Source of the DNA: Marivirga sp.
Lineage (GTDB): Bacteria; Bacteroidota; Bacteroidia; Cytophagales; Cyclobacteriaceae
DNA length: 43,220 nt
NCBI RefSeq assembly: GCF_024636815.1
Contig: NZ_JAGXGF010000227.1
Span: 1 to 43,220, forward strand
Direction of reading: 5' to 3'
The translations under genes and the position numbers were made by a program. This document shows, one piece after another, positions 13,771 to 21,979 of the stretch. Positions within the stretch are counted from its first letter, which is position 1, and each line of letters begins with the position of its first letter. The notes below the pieces were generated by a model, which saw nothing but the letters and a program-made list of their open reading frames with translations, made no database searches and was not told the origin of the DNA.

Positions 13771-14706
13771 ATGACAGACAGTAAATTTGCATTATATATT
13801 TCAATAGCATCCTTAGTTACTTTTTTAATAGTAGCATTTTTTGGGAATCAAAACCGTATAGAAAATAATCAGAAGCCGGTAATGAAAACGGAATTGGCTA
13901 CTGAACCTATAGCTTTTAAAAATGCTAAAACAATCCCCCTTCCTGAAAAAATTGATTTAGCAGGAGAGGAAGTTCCACTTGAAATTGCGGATGTGAGAGA
14001 ACGGCTGGATAAGGAATTGCATATAAATTCTTACTGGCATAATAATACCATATTTCTTTTTAAACGAGCTAGTCGCTGGTTTCCTATTATTGAACCTATT
14101 CTCGAGAAGAATGGAATTCCAGATGATTTTAAATATTTAGCATTAATTGAAAGTGGGCTAGAAAATGTAGATAGCTATGCAGGTGCAGCAGGTTTTTGGC
14201 AAATTTTAAAAAGTACTGGCAGAGAATATGGTTTAGAAATTAATAGAGACGTAGATGAAAGATATCATCCAATATTATCCACAGAGGCAGCTTGTAAATA
14301 TTTTAAAAGGTCCTATGAGAAATTTGGTGATTGGACGTTGGTGGCGGCATCCTACAATAGAGGTATGCGAGGCATGCAAAATGCACTTGATCATCAGAAA
14401 GTAGATAATTTTTATGACTTATTGTTGAATGATGAGACTTCCCGTTATGTATTTAGAATTTTGGCTATTAAACAAATCTTTGAAAGCCCGGAAGATTATG
14501 GACTGAATATTATTAAAGAGCATTTATACGAACCATATGTCTATCGCTATGATACAATTCGTAATTCCACTGATTGGGTAGATTATGCTAAAGAACAAAA
14601 AACTACGTATAAGACCTTAAGAATTTATAACCCCTGGATCCAGGATAAAGATATTTCAATTGGAAGAAATGAATATTATATAGTGAGTTTGCCGGTAGGA
14701 AATTAA
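13771..14706 (+). CDS. Membrane-anchored lytic transglycosylase (SLT/MltD type)
   Basis: Cleaves peptidoglycan glycan strands. An N-terminal hydrophobic segment (about residues 7-24, LYISIASLVTFLIVAFFG) acts as anchor or uncleaved signal; the transglycosylase domain spans about 85-235 with the catalytic glutamate in LALIESGLENVDSYAGAAGFWQI, the GLEINRDVDERYHP segment and AASYNRGMRGM, the order expected of family 1D enzymes. MltD homologues often carry C-terminal LysM repeats; none is seen here, and the last 70 residues are an unassigned tail. A convergent outer-membrane barrel gene follows. Confidence 0.9.
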   Translation: MTDSKFALYISIASLVTFLIVAFFGNQNRIENNQKPVMKTELATEPIAFKNAKTIPLPEKIDLAGEEVPLEIADVRERLDKELHINSYWHNNTIFLFKRASRWFPIIEPILEKNGIPDDFKYLALIESGLENVDSYAGAAGFWQILKSTGREYGLEINRDVDERYHPILSTEAACKYFKRSYEKFGDWTLVAASYNRGMRGMQNALDHQKVDNFYDLLLNDETSRYVFRILAIKQIFESPEDYGLNIIKEHLYEPYVYRYDTIRNSTDWVDYAKEQKTTYKTLRIYNPWIQDKDISIGRNEYYIVSLPVGN

Positions 14707-14721
14707 CCCGCATTATTCAAA

Positions 14722-15351
14722 TTAAAAAATCACCCCGATTTCCAAAGCAATGAAATCATTTCTTAAATTAAAATCATCACCATAAATATTTTCTTTAATA
14801 ACGTTTAATAATCCTCTTTGATAAACCAGGCCGCCAAAAACTTTGGTGTTTATTCCAATTCCATATTCCAATCCTATTCCTAGTAAAGAGTTTAGATCCA
14901 TGAATCTGAAGCTTTGAACGATGTTTTCTTCTTCGCCTTCATTATTGGTTCTAAAATCTACTGTTCCACCAAATTGAAAATAAATTTTCTTGTCCAATCC
15001 TATTTCTTCAGTAAAGAGTTTCAAGGTAAGTGGAATTTGTAAATATTGAGGGCTATAGTCTTCATTATAACTTGGAGGAGTTGCCCCTACTGAATCTGCA
15101 GAAAAAGCAGATCTTTTAGAAGTAAATATTAATCCAGTGCTGAAATAATGGTTTTCTTTAAATTCGATGTCAAAAATTGGCCCTAGTTGAAAACGCAGGC
15201 CTGCTCCATCTTTATTGAAATTAGTGTTTTCGGCTTCTGCATTTATTCTATTAAATGATATTGTAGGTGCAGTTTTAAAACCAAATCTTACTTGCGCCTC
15301 AGCTATGCTAATTGAAAACAGTAATAAGGCAGAAAAGAGCAATTTTTTCAT
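14722..15351 (-). CDS. Outer-membrane beta-barrel protein (PorT-like)
   Basis: A 209-residue exported protein: signal peptide MKKLLFSALLLFSISIAEA, then alternating strands with the family opening VRFGFKTAPTISFNRI and NHYFSTGLIFTSKRSAF, LQIPLTLKLF, LLGIGLEYGIGINTKVF and the aromatic/charged C-terminal strand FIALEIGVIF. This fits the small outer-membrane beta-barrel family (PF13568), where members range from porin-like proteins to secretion components. No specific role can be read. It is divergent from gldB across 43 bp. Confidence 0.85.
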   Translation of the reverse strand: MKKLLFSALLLFSISIAEAQVRFGFKTAPTISFNRINAEAENTNFNKDGAGLRFQLGPIFDIEFKENHYFSTGLIFTSKRSAFSADSVGATPPSYNEDYSPQYLQIPLTLKLFTEEIGLDKKIYFQFGGTVDFRTNNEGEEENIVQSFRFMDLNSLLGIGLEYGIGINTKVFGGLVYQRGLLNVIKENIYGDDFNLRNDFIALEIGVIF

Positions 15352-15375
15352 TTATTTTGGGTTTGATATTCAGAA

Positions 15376-15383
15376 CAAATATA
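15376..15383 (-). promoter_or_regulatory. -7 element for the beta-barrel gene
   Basis: On the minus strand TATATTTG matches TAnnTTTG, about 24 nt upstream of the ATG at 15351. No well-spaced TTG is seen. Confidence 0.45.
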
Positions 15384-15394
15384 ATCAACGACTT

Positions 15395-16408
15395 ATGCAA
15401 AGTAATAAATATTACATACTTACTTCTTTTATCTTCACGATTGTTTTATCAGCATGTTCTAATAAAGATCAATTTTGTGAAGAAGCACCAAATATTAGCA
15501 ATATTGAGGTCGAGATTCCATTAAATAATTTAGCAGATGAAATGGTGAATTTAAATACTCAAGACAAAGCACTTGAGTTTATTCAAGATAACCCATTTGT
15601 GGCAGATTATTTTTTTGAAAGAGGTAGATATGGTGAAGATTCAATAGTAGCTAATAATATGGTCAATATTTTCTCTAACCCGGCCTATAAAGACACGCTT
15701 TATCAGCAGGTAGAAAAAACTTTTGGAGATTTCACTAAATTACAAGCAGATTTTAAGGAGGCTTTTAAATACTATAAATATTATTACCCTGAAGTAACAA
15801 TTCCAGAATTAGAAATTGTTTTGGCAGGTTTACAGAAAGACCTTTTTGTATCAGACAGCGTAATAAGTATAGCCGCAGATTATTTTTTAGGGCCTGATGC
15901 AGCTTATGTGCCTAATGGAGTTCCTGATTATATTCTGATGCGCTATGAAAAAGAATATATTGTTCCAATGACTATGTTATTGCTTACCCAAAAGCAGAAC
16001 CAAACTGATCAAAGTGATCAAACGCTTTTAGCAGACATGATTTTTTATGGAAAATCCTATTACCTGACTAAAATGACAATTCCCTGTACTCCCGATTCTT
16101 TATTAATAGGATATACCACTAAAGAAATGGAGGATATTAATGAAAATGAACATATCATTTGGGCGAATTTTCTAGAAAATGACTTACTCTATGAAACGAG
16201 CCATTTTATGAAAAATAAATTTATAGGAGAAAGACCTAAGACGTTTGAGATAAGTCAACAGTGCCCTGGCAGAATAGGTATTTGGGTGGGTTGGCAAATT
16301 GTAAAATCTTATATGGAGAATAATCCTGAAGTAAGTGTTCAGAAGCTGATGGAAAACACTGATGTTCAACAGATTTTCAGCCAATCGAGATATAAGCCAA
16401 AAGGCTAG
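15395..16408 (+). CDS. gldB: Gliding motility lipoprotein GldB
   Basis: A 337-residue lipoprotein with signal MQSNKYYILTSFIFTIVLSAC (lipobox LSAC). The family features are YFFERGRYG, FLGPDAAYVPNGVPDYI and the C-terminal ETSHFMKNKFIGERPKTFEI followed by CPGRIGIWVGWQIVKSYM. GldB is required for gliding in Flavobacterium johnsoniae, although close homologues occur in non-gliding species. The ORF track start at 15215 overlaps the divergent barrel gene; ATG 15395 is chosen because it gives a clean lipoprotein signal. gldC, which follows gldB in F. johnsoniae, is absent here; a LETM1-related gene follows instead. Confidence 0.88.
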   Translation: MQSNKYYILTSFIFTIVLSACSNKDQFCEEAPNISNIEVEIPLNNLADEMVNLNTQDKALEFIQDNPFVADYFFERGRYGEDSIVANNMVNIFSNPAYKDTLYQQVEKTFGDFTKLQADFKEAFKYYKYYYPEVTIPELEIVLAGLQKDLFVSDSVISIAADYFLGPDAAYVPNGVPDYILMRYEKEYIVPMTMLLLTQKQNQTDQSDQTLLADMIFYGKSYYLTKMTIPCTPDSLLIGYTTKEMEDINENEHIIWANFLENDLLYETSHFMKNKFIGERPKTFEISQQCPGRIGIWVGWQIVKSYMENNPEVSVQKLMENTDVQQIFSQSRYKPKG

Positions 16409-16519
16409 ATTTTCATCTTACGAAGTAAGCAAATAATCGAAAAATGCAATTTCTTAATTTCTATTGTAGAAATAATTAGCTAATTTATAAGCAATTAAAA
16501 AAAGCTAAATATCTTCAAT

Positions 16520-17773
16520 ATGAATCCTGCGGAAAAAGGTTGGCTAAGAGAGTATATTAGATATAGGAGTCCCTTTCCTATTGATTTGGATCAATACCAT
16601 ATTAAAGATCAAGATAGTTTATTGTACAAAATAGTTCAGCCTACAGGTTTGATTTATGGGCACCCAATTCATGCTCCCGGAATTAGACATCCAAAAGAGC
16701 AAAGATGGAATAGCTTAGGTAAGATGAAGATTGTGTTGTTGGAAAGTTTTTTACACAGTGCAAGTCTGAAAGAGAATAATTTGCCAGTATCTGATAAAGA
16801 TTGGCAAGACTTTTATCTAGAGACCAGTCAATCAATAGGAGATTTTTATTCTGTTTTGGATCCACAAAAAGATAAAAAGAAATTTTTCTTTTTCAATAGG
16901 TCAAAGAAGGATGAATTTCTGCTTGCAGAGCAAATTCTTCATAAACGATTATTTCTTAAATCACGATGGGATCATTTCTGGGCTAGTTTATTTCAGAATA
17001 GTCTACTTTTTTTAGATACTTATTATTTTGGAGAGTGGCGAGCTGGGAAGTTTCATAATATGAAATGGCATAAAGATGCTATGAAAATGTTATTATTAAA
17101 AGTTATTGCATCTGCAGCTCATGCAAATCAGATTATTGAAAGGGAAGAAAAAAATATGTTCTTTACTTTTTTGAGCTCTTCCAATCTTTCAAAATCGCAA
17201 AGTAAATTAGCAAAAGAAGCATTTAGAGATGGAATCACCCTAGATCAGATAGATTTAAGACAAGCAGACACATGGTTGTTAAAAAAATATATACTGGAGC
17301 TAGCTATTTTAATGATATGGGCGGACAAGGTTGTTAGTGTAGAAGAAAGAGCTTTTTTAAGTACGCTAGCAAAGCGTTTAGGATTCTCTGAAGAAGAGCT
17401 TGATATTAGTCTGATTGCCATCGAGTCATTCGTAATTGAAAATTGGAAAGAAGTATATTTCCTTCAAAGTAAACATTCATATCAGGTCATTAGTCAAACT
17501 ATTATGCAAAGAATATCTTTTGTGCTTAAAAAACATAAAGACAGTATTGCTCAAGAAATAAAAGAAAGTAAGGAATTGTGGTATTTATTTGAGAAATCTA
17601 AGACAGAGGTTTTAAGTGATGAAGAAAAAGAGAAGATGAGGATTCAATTAATTGACATCCTTAAGTCAATCCCTGCTTTTGTTATAATCGCATTGCCTGG
17701 ATCATTTTTAACCTTACCATTATTACTGAAAGTCCTTCCTAAGAGCTCTTTCCCTTCAGGATTTCAAGACTAA
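16520..17773 (+). CDS. LETM1-related protein with a TerB-like middle region
   Basis: A 417-residue protein. The C-terminal 45 residues, LIDILKSIPAFVIIALPGSFLTLPLLLKVLPKSSFPSGF, reproduce the LETM1 core pattern (a proline-flanked hydrophobic segment ending with LPKS..PSGF) and include the only strong membrane segment. The middle (about 190-300) is helical with two acidic stretches (EREEKNMFFTFL, SVEERAFLSTLAKRLGFSEEEL) resembling TerB. This matches the Bacteroidota group annotated as LETM1-related biofilm-associated proteins (recognised by pattern, not searched). LETM1 in mitochondria acts in K+/H+ or Ca2+/H+ exchange and ribosome binding, but a transport function here is unproven. It is followed by convergent TerC. 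Confidence 0.75.
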   Translation: MNPAEKGWLREYIRYRSPFPIDLDQYHIKDQDSLLYKIVQPTGLIYGHPIHAPGIRHPKEQRWNSLGKMKIVLLESFLHSASLKENNLPVSDKDWQDFYLETSQSIGDFYSVLDPQKDKKKFFFFNRSKKDEFLLAEQILHKRLFLKSRWDHFWASLFQNSLLFLDTYYFGEWRAGKFHNMKWHKDAMKMLLLKVIASAAHANQIIEREEKNMFFTFLSSSNLSKSQSKLAKEAFRDGITLDQIDLRQADTWLLKKYILELAILMIWADKVVSVEERAFLSTLAKRLGFSEEELDISLIAIESFVIENWKEVYFLQSKHSYQVISQTIMQRISFVLKKHKDSIAQEIKESKELWYLFEKSKTEVLSDEEKEKMRIQLIDILKSIPAFVIIALPGSFLTLPLLLKVLPKSSFPSGFQD

Positions 17774-17811
17774 ACAAATTTATTATTTCAGTATAGAGCT
17801 TAATTAAAGTC

Positions 17812-18777
17812 TTAAATCAAATCTTTTGAGCTTTTCCGTTGAGGGATTAATAGTGATAGAAGAATAGAAAGAAGTAAAGTGGAAAAGATTACAGTGAATG
17901 AAACTAGAGTGTTGATGTGAACATGAACAAACTCTAACAACATTTTGGCGCCAATGAAAATCAAAATAAAAGAAAGCCCTTTTTGTAATAAATAAAACTT
18001 ATCTATAACACCTGCTAACAAGAAAAACTTTGCTCTCAATCCTAGAATTGCAAATATATTTGAAGTGTACAGGATAAATTCATTTTGAGTAATAGCAAAC
18101 ACAGCTGGTATTGAATCCACTGCAAATATTAAATCTGTAGATTCCACTAAGAGAATTACTAGAAACAGTGGGGTAAAAAGAATCATCTTCCCTCTCCTAA
18201 TAATAAATTTGCCTTTGAAATCACCCTTAGTAATTTTAAGATGTTTTCTGGCAAACTGAATAATTACATTTTTTTCAGGATCTAAATCATCCTCTTCTTT
18301 TTGGAAAAATATTTTTATACCACTATAAACCAAAAAGGCTCCAAAGATATAGAGTATCCAATGAAACTGGTCAACAAGATAAGCACCAAGGAATATGAAA
18401 ATTGCCCGAAAAACTATAGCTCCTAATACGCCCCAAAATAAAATTTTATGGTAAAGGGTTTCTTCAACTTTGAAATATCTTAAGATTAATAAAATCACAA
18501 AAATATTATCAACAGATAATGCATATTCGGCTATGTAAGCTGAAAAATATTCCAGCATTATTACTTTTCCACCATAAAATTCATATATCAAATAACCAAA
18601 TGCAATAGATATTACTATCCAGAAAATGGATTGGTAGGTGGCGGACTTAAGGGAGACTTTTTTCGCATCTTTATTAAAGAATCCCAAATCAAAAATGAGG
18701 AACACAATGATAACTGCCCCGAAAACACTATATAGTACGTGCTCAGTGTTATCAAAAAAATCTAATATATTATTCAT
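17812..18777 (-). CDS. TerC family integral membrane protein (Alx-like)
   Basis: A 321-residue membrane protein with about eight to nine hydrophobic segments. TerC signatures are FFGGKVIMLEYFSAYIAEYALSVDNIFVI-type (here YFSAYIAEYALSVDNIFV) and ESTDLIFAVDSIPAVFAIT, the acidic residues of which line the putative metal path; a charged cytoplasmic loop FQKEEDDLDPEKN lies between. Alx/TerC proteins export manganese or similar metals, and some support metal loading of secreted enzymes. In the window no ter operon is nearby, so metal homeostasis is more likely than tellurite resistance. Confidence 0.92.
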   Translation of the reverse strand: MNNILDFFDNTEHVLYSVFGAVIIVFLIFDLGFFNKDAKKVSLKSATYQSIFWIVISIAFGYLIYEFYGGKVIMLEYFSAYIAEYALSVDNIFVILLILRYFKVEETLYHKILFWGVLGAIVFRAIFIFLGAYLVDQFHWILYIFGAFLVYSGIKIFFQKEEDDLDPEKNVIIQFARKHLKITKGDFKGKFIIRRGKMILFTPLFLVILLVESTDLIFAVDSIPAVFAITQNEFILYTSNIFAILGLRAKFFLLAGVIDKFYLLQKGLSFILIFIGAKMLLEFVHVHINTLVSFTVIFSTLLLSILLSLLIPQRKSSKDLI

Positions 18778-19005
18778 ATTGTAATTTTCCCCATTATGTC
18801 CGAAAGATAATTTATTTGTAACTTTTAATTAAATTTTACAGAGAAAATTAGAAAAAATATATTGAAAACTTCTTTATAATCAGGTAAATGCAGTTGTAGT
18901 AAAGTGGTGTGTATGTAGTATTATGGCAAAAAGACAACTGAATAGGATTGATGTTTTAGATGAGGTATAATTGGGAATGGATAAGGTTGGTGTTTTTAAA
19001 GACAA

Positions 19006-19032
19006 AAGACAAGCCAAAGTATGGCTTGTCTT
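19006..19032 (-). terminator. Terminator of the collagen-motif lipoprotein gene
   Basis: AAGACAAGCC (19006-19015) and GGCTTGTCTT (19023-19032) form a perfect 10-bp stem with a 7-nt loop; on the minus strand it is followed by TTGTCTTTAAAAA. Confidence 0.7.
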
Positions 19033-19054
19033 ACAGAAATAATTAAAAATTACA

Positions 19055-19609
19055 TTATTTTACGGGTACTATATTCTCTTCAGATAAATTATAATATTCC
19101 ATTACAGCTTTATAATCTTTATAATCAACAGGATCAGCTGTTCTTCCATTAGTAATTTGACCTGGAACCACCACTACTCTTGCAATCCAATTGTCGGTAT
19201 ATCTTGCCCCTAATAAATTAAGGTCAAAATTGGCATCCATGAAAAGATTGACATCAAATAGAGTAAAGTCAAAATTGTATATTAATGTTCCAAAATCAGT
19301 AAATTCGGTTTGAGGCAGCGCTCTCCATAAATCTAGATCTTCATTTTCAAAATAATCATAAAGAAAATACACTAATACCATATCAGATTCCAACATTTGA
19401 AAATCAGTGGGAAGCTCCAAAAGTAAGCTGTATTCATTTGATGCAGAAAATGTTAAATCGATATACTCAAAAACATAGGCTTCCTGACCGTCTTGTCCAG
19501 CAGGGCCTTGAGGACCTCTAGGACCTGGGGCCCCGTCCTGACCGTTGAAAGTACAGCTACCTAATGATATTACAATTATTGCTAGTAGTAAGTTGAAAAG
19601 ATTTTTCAT
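19055..19609 (-). CDS. Lipoprotein with a short collagen-like Gly-X-Y tract
   Basis: A 184-residue lipoprotein: MKNLFNLLLAIIVISLGSC, lipobox LGSC, immediately followed by DGAPGPRGPQGPAGQDG, five to six Gly-X-Y triplets, then a 150-residue beta-rich acidic domain (YIDLTFSASNEYSLLLELP, WIARVVVVPGQITNGR). Such a short triplet stalk after the lipid anchor is seen in many Bacteroidota surface lipoproteins; it may be a spacer or trimerisation motif. The ATG at 19609 is used in place of 19633 in the track because it gives a standard signal peptide. A -7 box TACTTTTG lies 22 nt upstream. Function unknown. Confidence 0.75.
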   Translation of the reverse strand: MKNLFNLLLAIIVISLGSCTFNGQDGAPGPRGPQGPAGQDGQEAYVFEYIDLTFSASNEYSLLLELPTDFQMLESDMVLVYFLYDYFENEDLDLWRALPQTEFTDFGTLIYNFDFTLFDVNLFMDANFDLNLLGARYTDNWIARVVVVPGQITNGRTADPVDYKDYKAVMEYYNLSEENIVPVK

Positions 19610-19630
19610 GGCTATATTTTTTTGATTAAA

Positions 19631-19638
19631 CAAAAGTA
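19631..19638 (-). promoter_or_regulatory. -7 element for the collagen-motif lipoprotein gene
   Basis: Minus-strand TACTTTTG matches TAnnTTTG, 21 nt before the ATG at 19609; no well-spaced TTG. Confidence 0.45.
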
Positions 19639-19708
19639 ACCAAAAAATATGCCAAAACAGATAATATTACTTTGAGTGGGGTGCTCTTTGTAAAGCTAAT
19701 TTGAGTTA

Positions 19709-19828
19709 TTAGCTACTTAAAAATGACTTGATTAGCATTCCTATAAATAAAAGAATAAAAATAGCACCCTTAATGATATTGTCATTAAGTCGCGAGTTTT
19801 TCAATGATTTGAAAATATTAAAAAGCAT
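19709..19828 (-). CDS. Possible 39-residue single-pass membrane protein
   Basis: Too short for the ORF track. Minus-strand ATG at 19828 to TAA at 19709 gives MLFNIFKSLKNSRLNDNIIK followed by GAIFILLFIGMLIKSF, i.e. a basic N-terminal half and a C-terminal hydrophobic helix. A perfect -7 box, TATATTTG (19840-19833), lies exactly 4 nt before the ATG, so transcription would begin at the start codon. It is the only gene-like object in the 450-bp gap 19634-20083, the rest of which is AT-rich and without visible structure. Could be chance. Confidence 0.35.
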   Translation of the reverse strand: MLFNIFKSLKNSRLNDNIIKGAIFILLFIGMLIKSFLSS

Positions 19829-20083
19829 GTAACAAATATAATCTGCTGGAGATAAATAAACTAAAGTGCCATTTCAACGAAGCGTAATGTTTTAATTGGT
19901 TTCTATTTTTGTTTCAAGATTGTTTGATTTTATATGTAAACAATACAGTTCATTTTTCAAACATTTGAATATTAATATTTTAGAATCCTTAATAATTTAC
20001 TTTAGGGCTTATTTTTATTAAAAAAATATAATAGAAGAGTGGTTTTTTAATACATAGGTAAAAAAGAAATGTTATTCCTTAAA

Positions 20084-21832
20084 TCAAATTCTTGCTTGAT
20101 AAGTATATAGATCAAAATACCTTCCTTTTTTATCTATTAGCTCATCATGTTTGCCTCTTTCGGATATTTCGCCTTCTTCAATTACTAAAATTTGATCGGC
20201 TTGCCTGATGGTACTTAATCTGTGAGCAATCACAAAGGTAGTTTTTCCTTTCATTAATTCTTTTAAACTTGATTGAATATAATGTTCACTTTCAGTATCC
20301 AAGTTTGAAGTCGCTTCATCCAATATTAATATTTTAGGGTCTGCTAAAATGGCTCTTGCAATTGCAATTCTTTGCTGCTGACCACCCGATAATTTAACAC
20401 CTCTTTCTCCAATTTGCGTATCCAAGCCTTTATCAAACTTATCGGTAAATTGATTCACATAAGCCGAATTAACTGCACTTAATAATTCAGCTTCTGTTGC
20501 ATTAGGGCGGGGGAATAAAATGTTTTCGCGTATGCTTCCTTCAAAAAGGAAATCTTCTTGTAAAACAACTCCCAATTTGCTTCGGTAACTGTCTAAAGTA
20601 ATTTTTTGTAAATCATGTCCATCCACTAAAATCTGCCCATCATCAGGATTTAAAAAAGAAGAGACCAGACCCGATATCGTACTTTTACCTGAACCAGAAG
20701 TTCCTACAAAAGCAGTTACTGAACCGGGGAATGCCTCAAAGCTGATGTTTTTAACTACATCTTTATTTTCCTCATAAGCAAAAGATACATTTTGAAACTT
20801 AATATGACCTTTAACATCTTTCAAGTCAATTGTTCTATTTGGATTGTCTGTTTCAACAGGAGTATTCATAATCTCTTCTGTCCTGTCCAGTCCGGCAAAT
20901 GCTTCTGTTAATTGGCTTCCAATATTGCTCATTTGAACTATTGGGGCAATCATAAAGCCTAAATAAAGTGTAAAGGCAAGAAAATCACCAAAAGTGAGTT
21001 GTTCCTTCATGATCATCCATCCACCTATACCCATTATTCCTGCTGATGCTAGCCCTAATAATAAAGTGGCAGAACTGGTGATTAAGCTAGTAGCTGTTAA
21101 GCTTGATTTGATATTTTTAAATAATCGATCTACTCCTTCTGCAAAAACTCGAATTTCTTGAAGTTCTGCATTAAAACCTTTTATAACTCTTATCCCTCCC
21201 AAAGTTTCAGTTAATCGACCCGTAACATCTGCGTTAATTTTTCCTCTTTCCCTAAAAATAGGACGGATTTTGCCGAAAGCCTTTAATGATATAAATCCAA
21301 AGATGGCTACTGGTACTAATACATATAGCGTCATCATAGGACTAATAGTAATAAGAATTATTAAGCACACCACAGAAGTTAAAATTCCGCCAACCATTTG
21401 AGCCAAACCCGTCCCTACTAGATTTCTTACGCCTTCCACATCAGTCATTATTCTGGAAACTAGCTCACCCGTTTTAGCATTGTCAAAATACCTAATGGGG
21501 AGCTTTAAAATATGGGATTGAACTTTTGAGCGAAGCTGGGCTATGAGATTTTGAGCTTCCACACTCAAGATCTGAGTTAATGCAAAAGAAGTAACTGCTT
21601 GTACTATAATAGCTCCAACTACTGCCAAGATTAACCACTTTAACATCTCTAAATCGCCATTTGGCACTATATCATCGACTAAAATTTTGCTGGATCCTGG
21701 CAAAACTAAAGAAGCAGCCCTACTGATGATAATTAAAATTAAGCCAACAAAAATGTATTTTCTTCTTGGCCAAATGATGGTTTTAAATGCAGTAGCTAAG
21801 GTTGTTTTAGAAGATTGATTTTGCTTTGTCAT
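20084..21832 (-). CDS. ABC exporter, fused membrane and ATPase domains
   Basis: A 582-residue half-transporter of the MsbA/MDR type: six membrane segments in the first 310 residues, coupling segment DNAKTGELVSRIMTDV, and an ATPase with Walker A GTSGSGKST, LGVVLQEDFLFEGSIREN, signature LSGGQQQRIAIAR, Walker B ILILDEATSNLD and FVIAHRLST. All catalytic elements are intact. It differs clearly from the exporter at 10226 and has no accessory gene beside it; it is divergent from the arginase-fold gene. Substrate not predictable; lipid or multidrug export are typical for the class. Confidence 0.92.
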   Translation of the reverse strand: MTKQNQSSKTTLATAFKTIIWPRRKYIFVGLILIIISRAASLVLPGSSKILVDDIVPNGDLEMLKWLILAVVGAIIVQAVTSFALTQILSVEAQNLIAQLRSKVQSHILKLPIRYFDNAKTGELVSRIMTDVEGVRNLVGTGLAQMVGGILTSVVCLIILITISPMMTLYVLVPVAIFGFISLKAFGKIRPIFRERGKINADVTGRLTETLGGIRVIKGFNAELQEIRVFAEGVDRLFKNIKSSLTATSLITSSATLLLGLASAGIMGIGGWMIMKEQLTFGDFLAFTLYLGFMIAPIVQMSNIGSQLTEAFAGLDRTEEIMNTPVETDNPNRTIDLKDVKGHIKFQNVSFAYEENKDVVKNISFEAFPGSVTAFVGTSGSGKSTISGLVSSFLNPDDGQILVDGHDLQKITLDSYRSKLGVVLQEDFLFEGSIRENILFPRPNATEAELLSAVNSAYVNQFTDKFDKGLDTQIGERGVKLSGGQQQRIAIARAILADPKILILDEATSNLDTESEHYIQSSLKELMKGKTTFVIAHRLSTIRQADQILVIEEGEISERGKHDELIDKKGRYFDLYTYQARI

Positions 21833-21979
21833 AAGTTTTAGGAAAGCTAATGTTTACGTTTAGTCTTTTTAAAAGTTTATTTAATTATTTGATTGTATGA
21901 GGTAGAAAGGAAAGTTAAGTTTTATTCCTTTTTTCTCTAAAATTCATGTCCATCAAATTATTGTTATTAAATTCATGCC

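Noticed and set aside
15215-16408. 397-aa version of GldB
   Set aside because: It overlaps the divergent barrel gene and lacks a signal peptide at its start; ATG 15395 gives a lipoprotein signal.
17812-18777. Tellurite-resistance function for the TerC protein
   Set aside because: No other ter gene nearby; TerC/Alx proteins are better understood as metal exporters.
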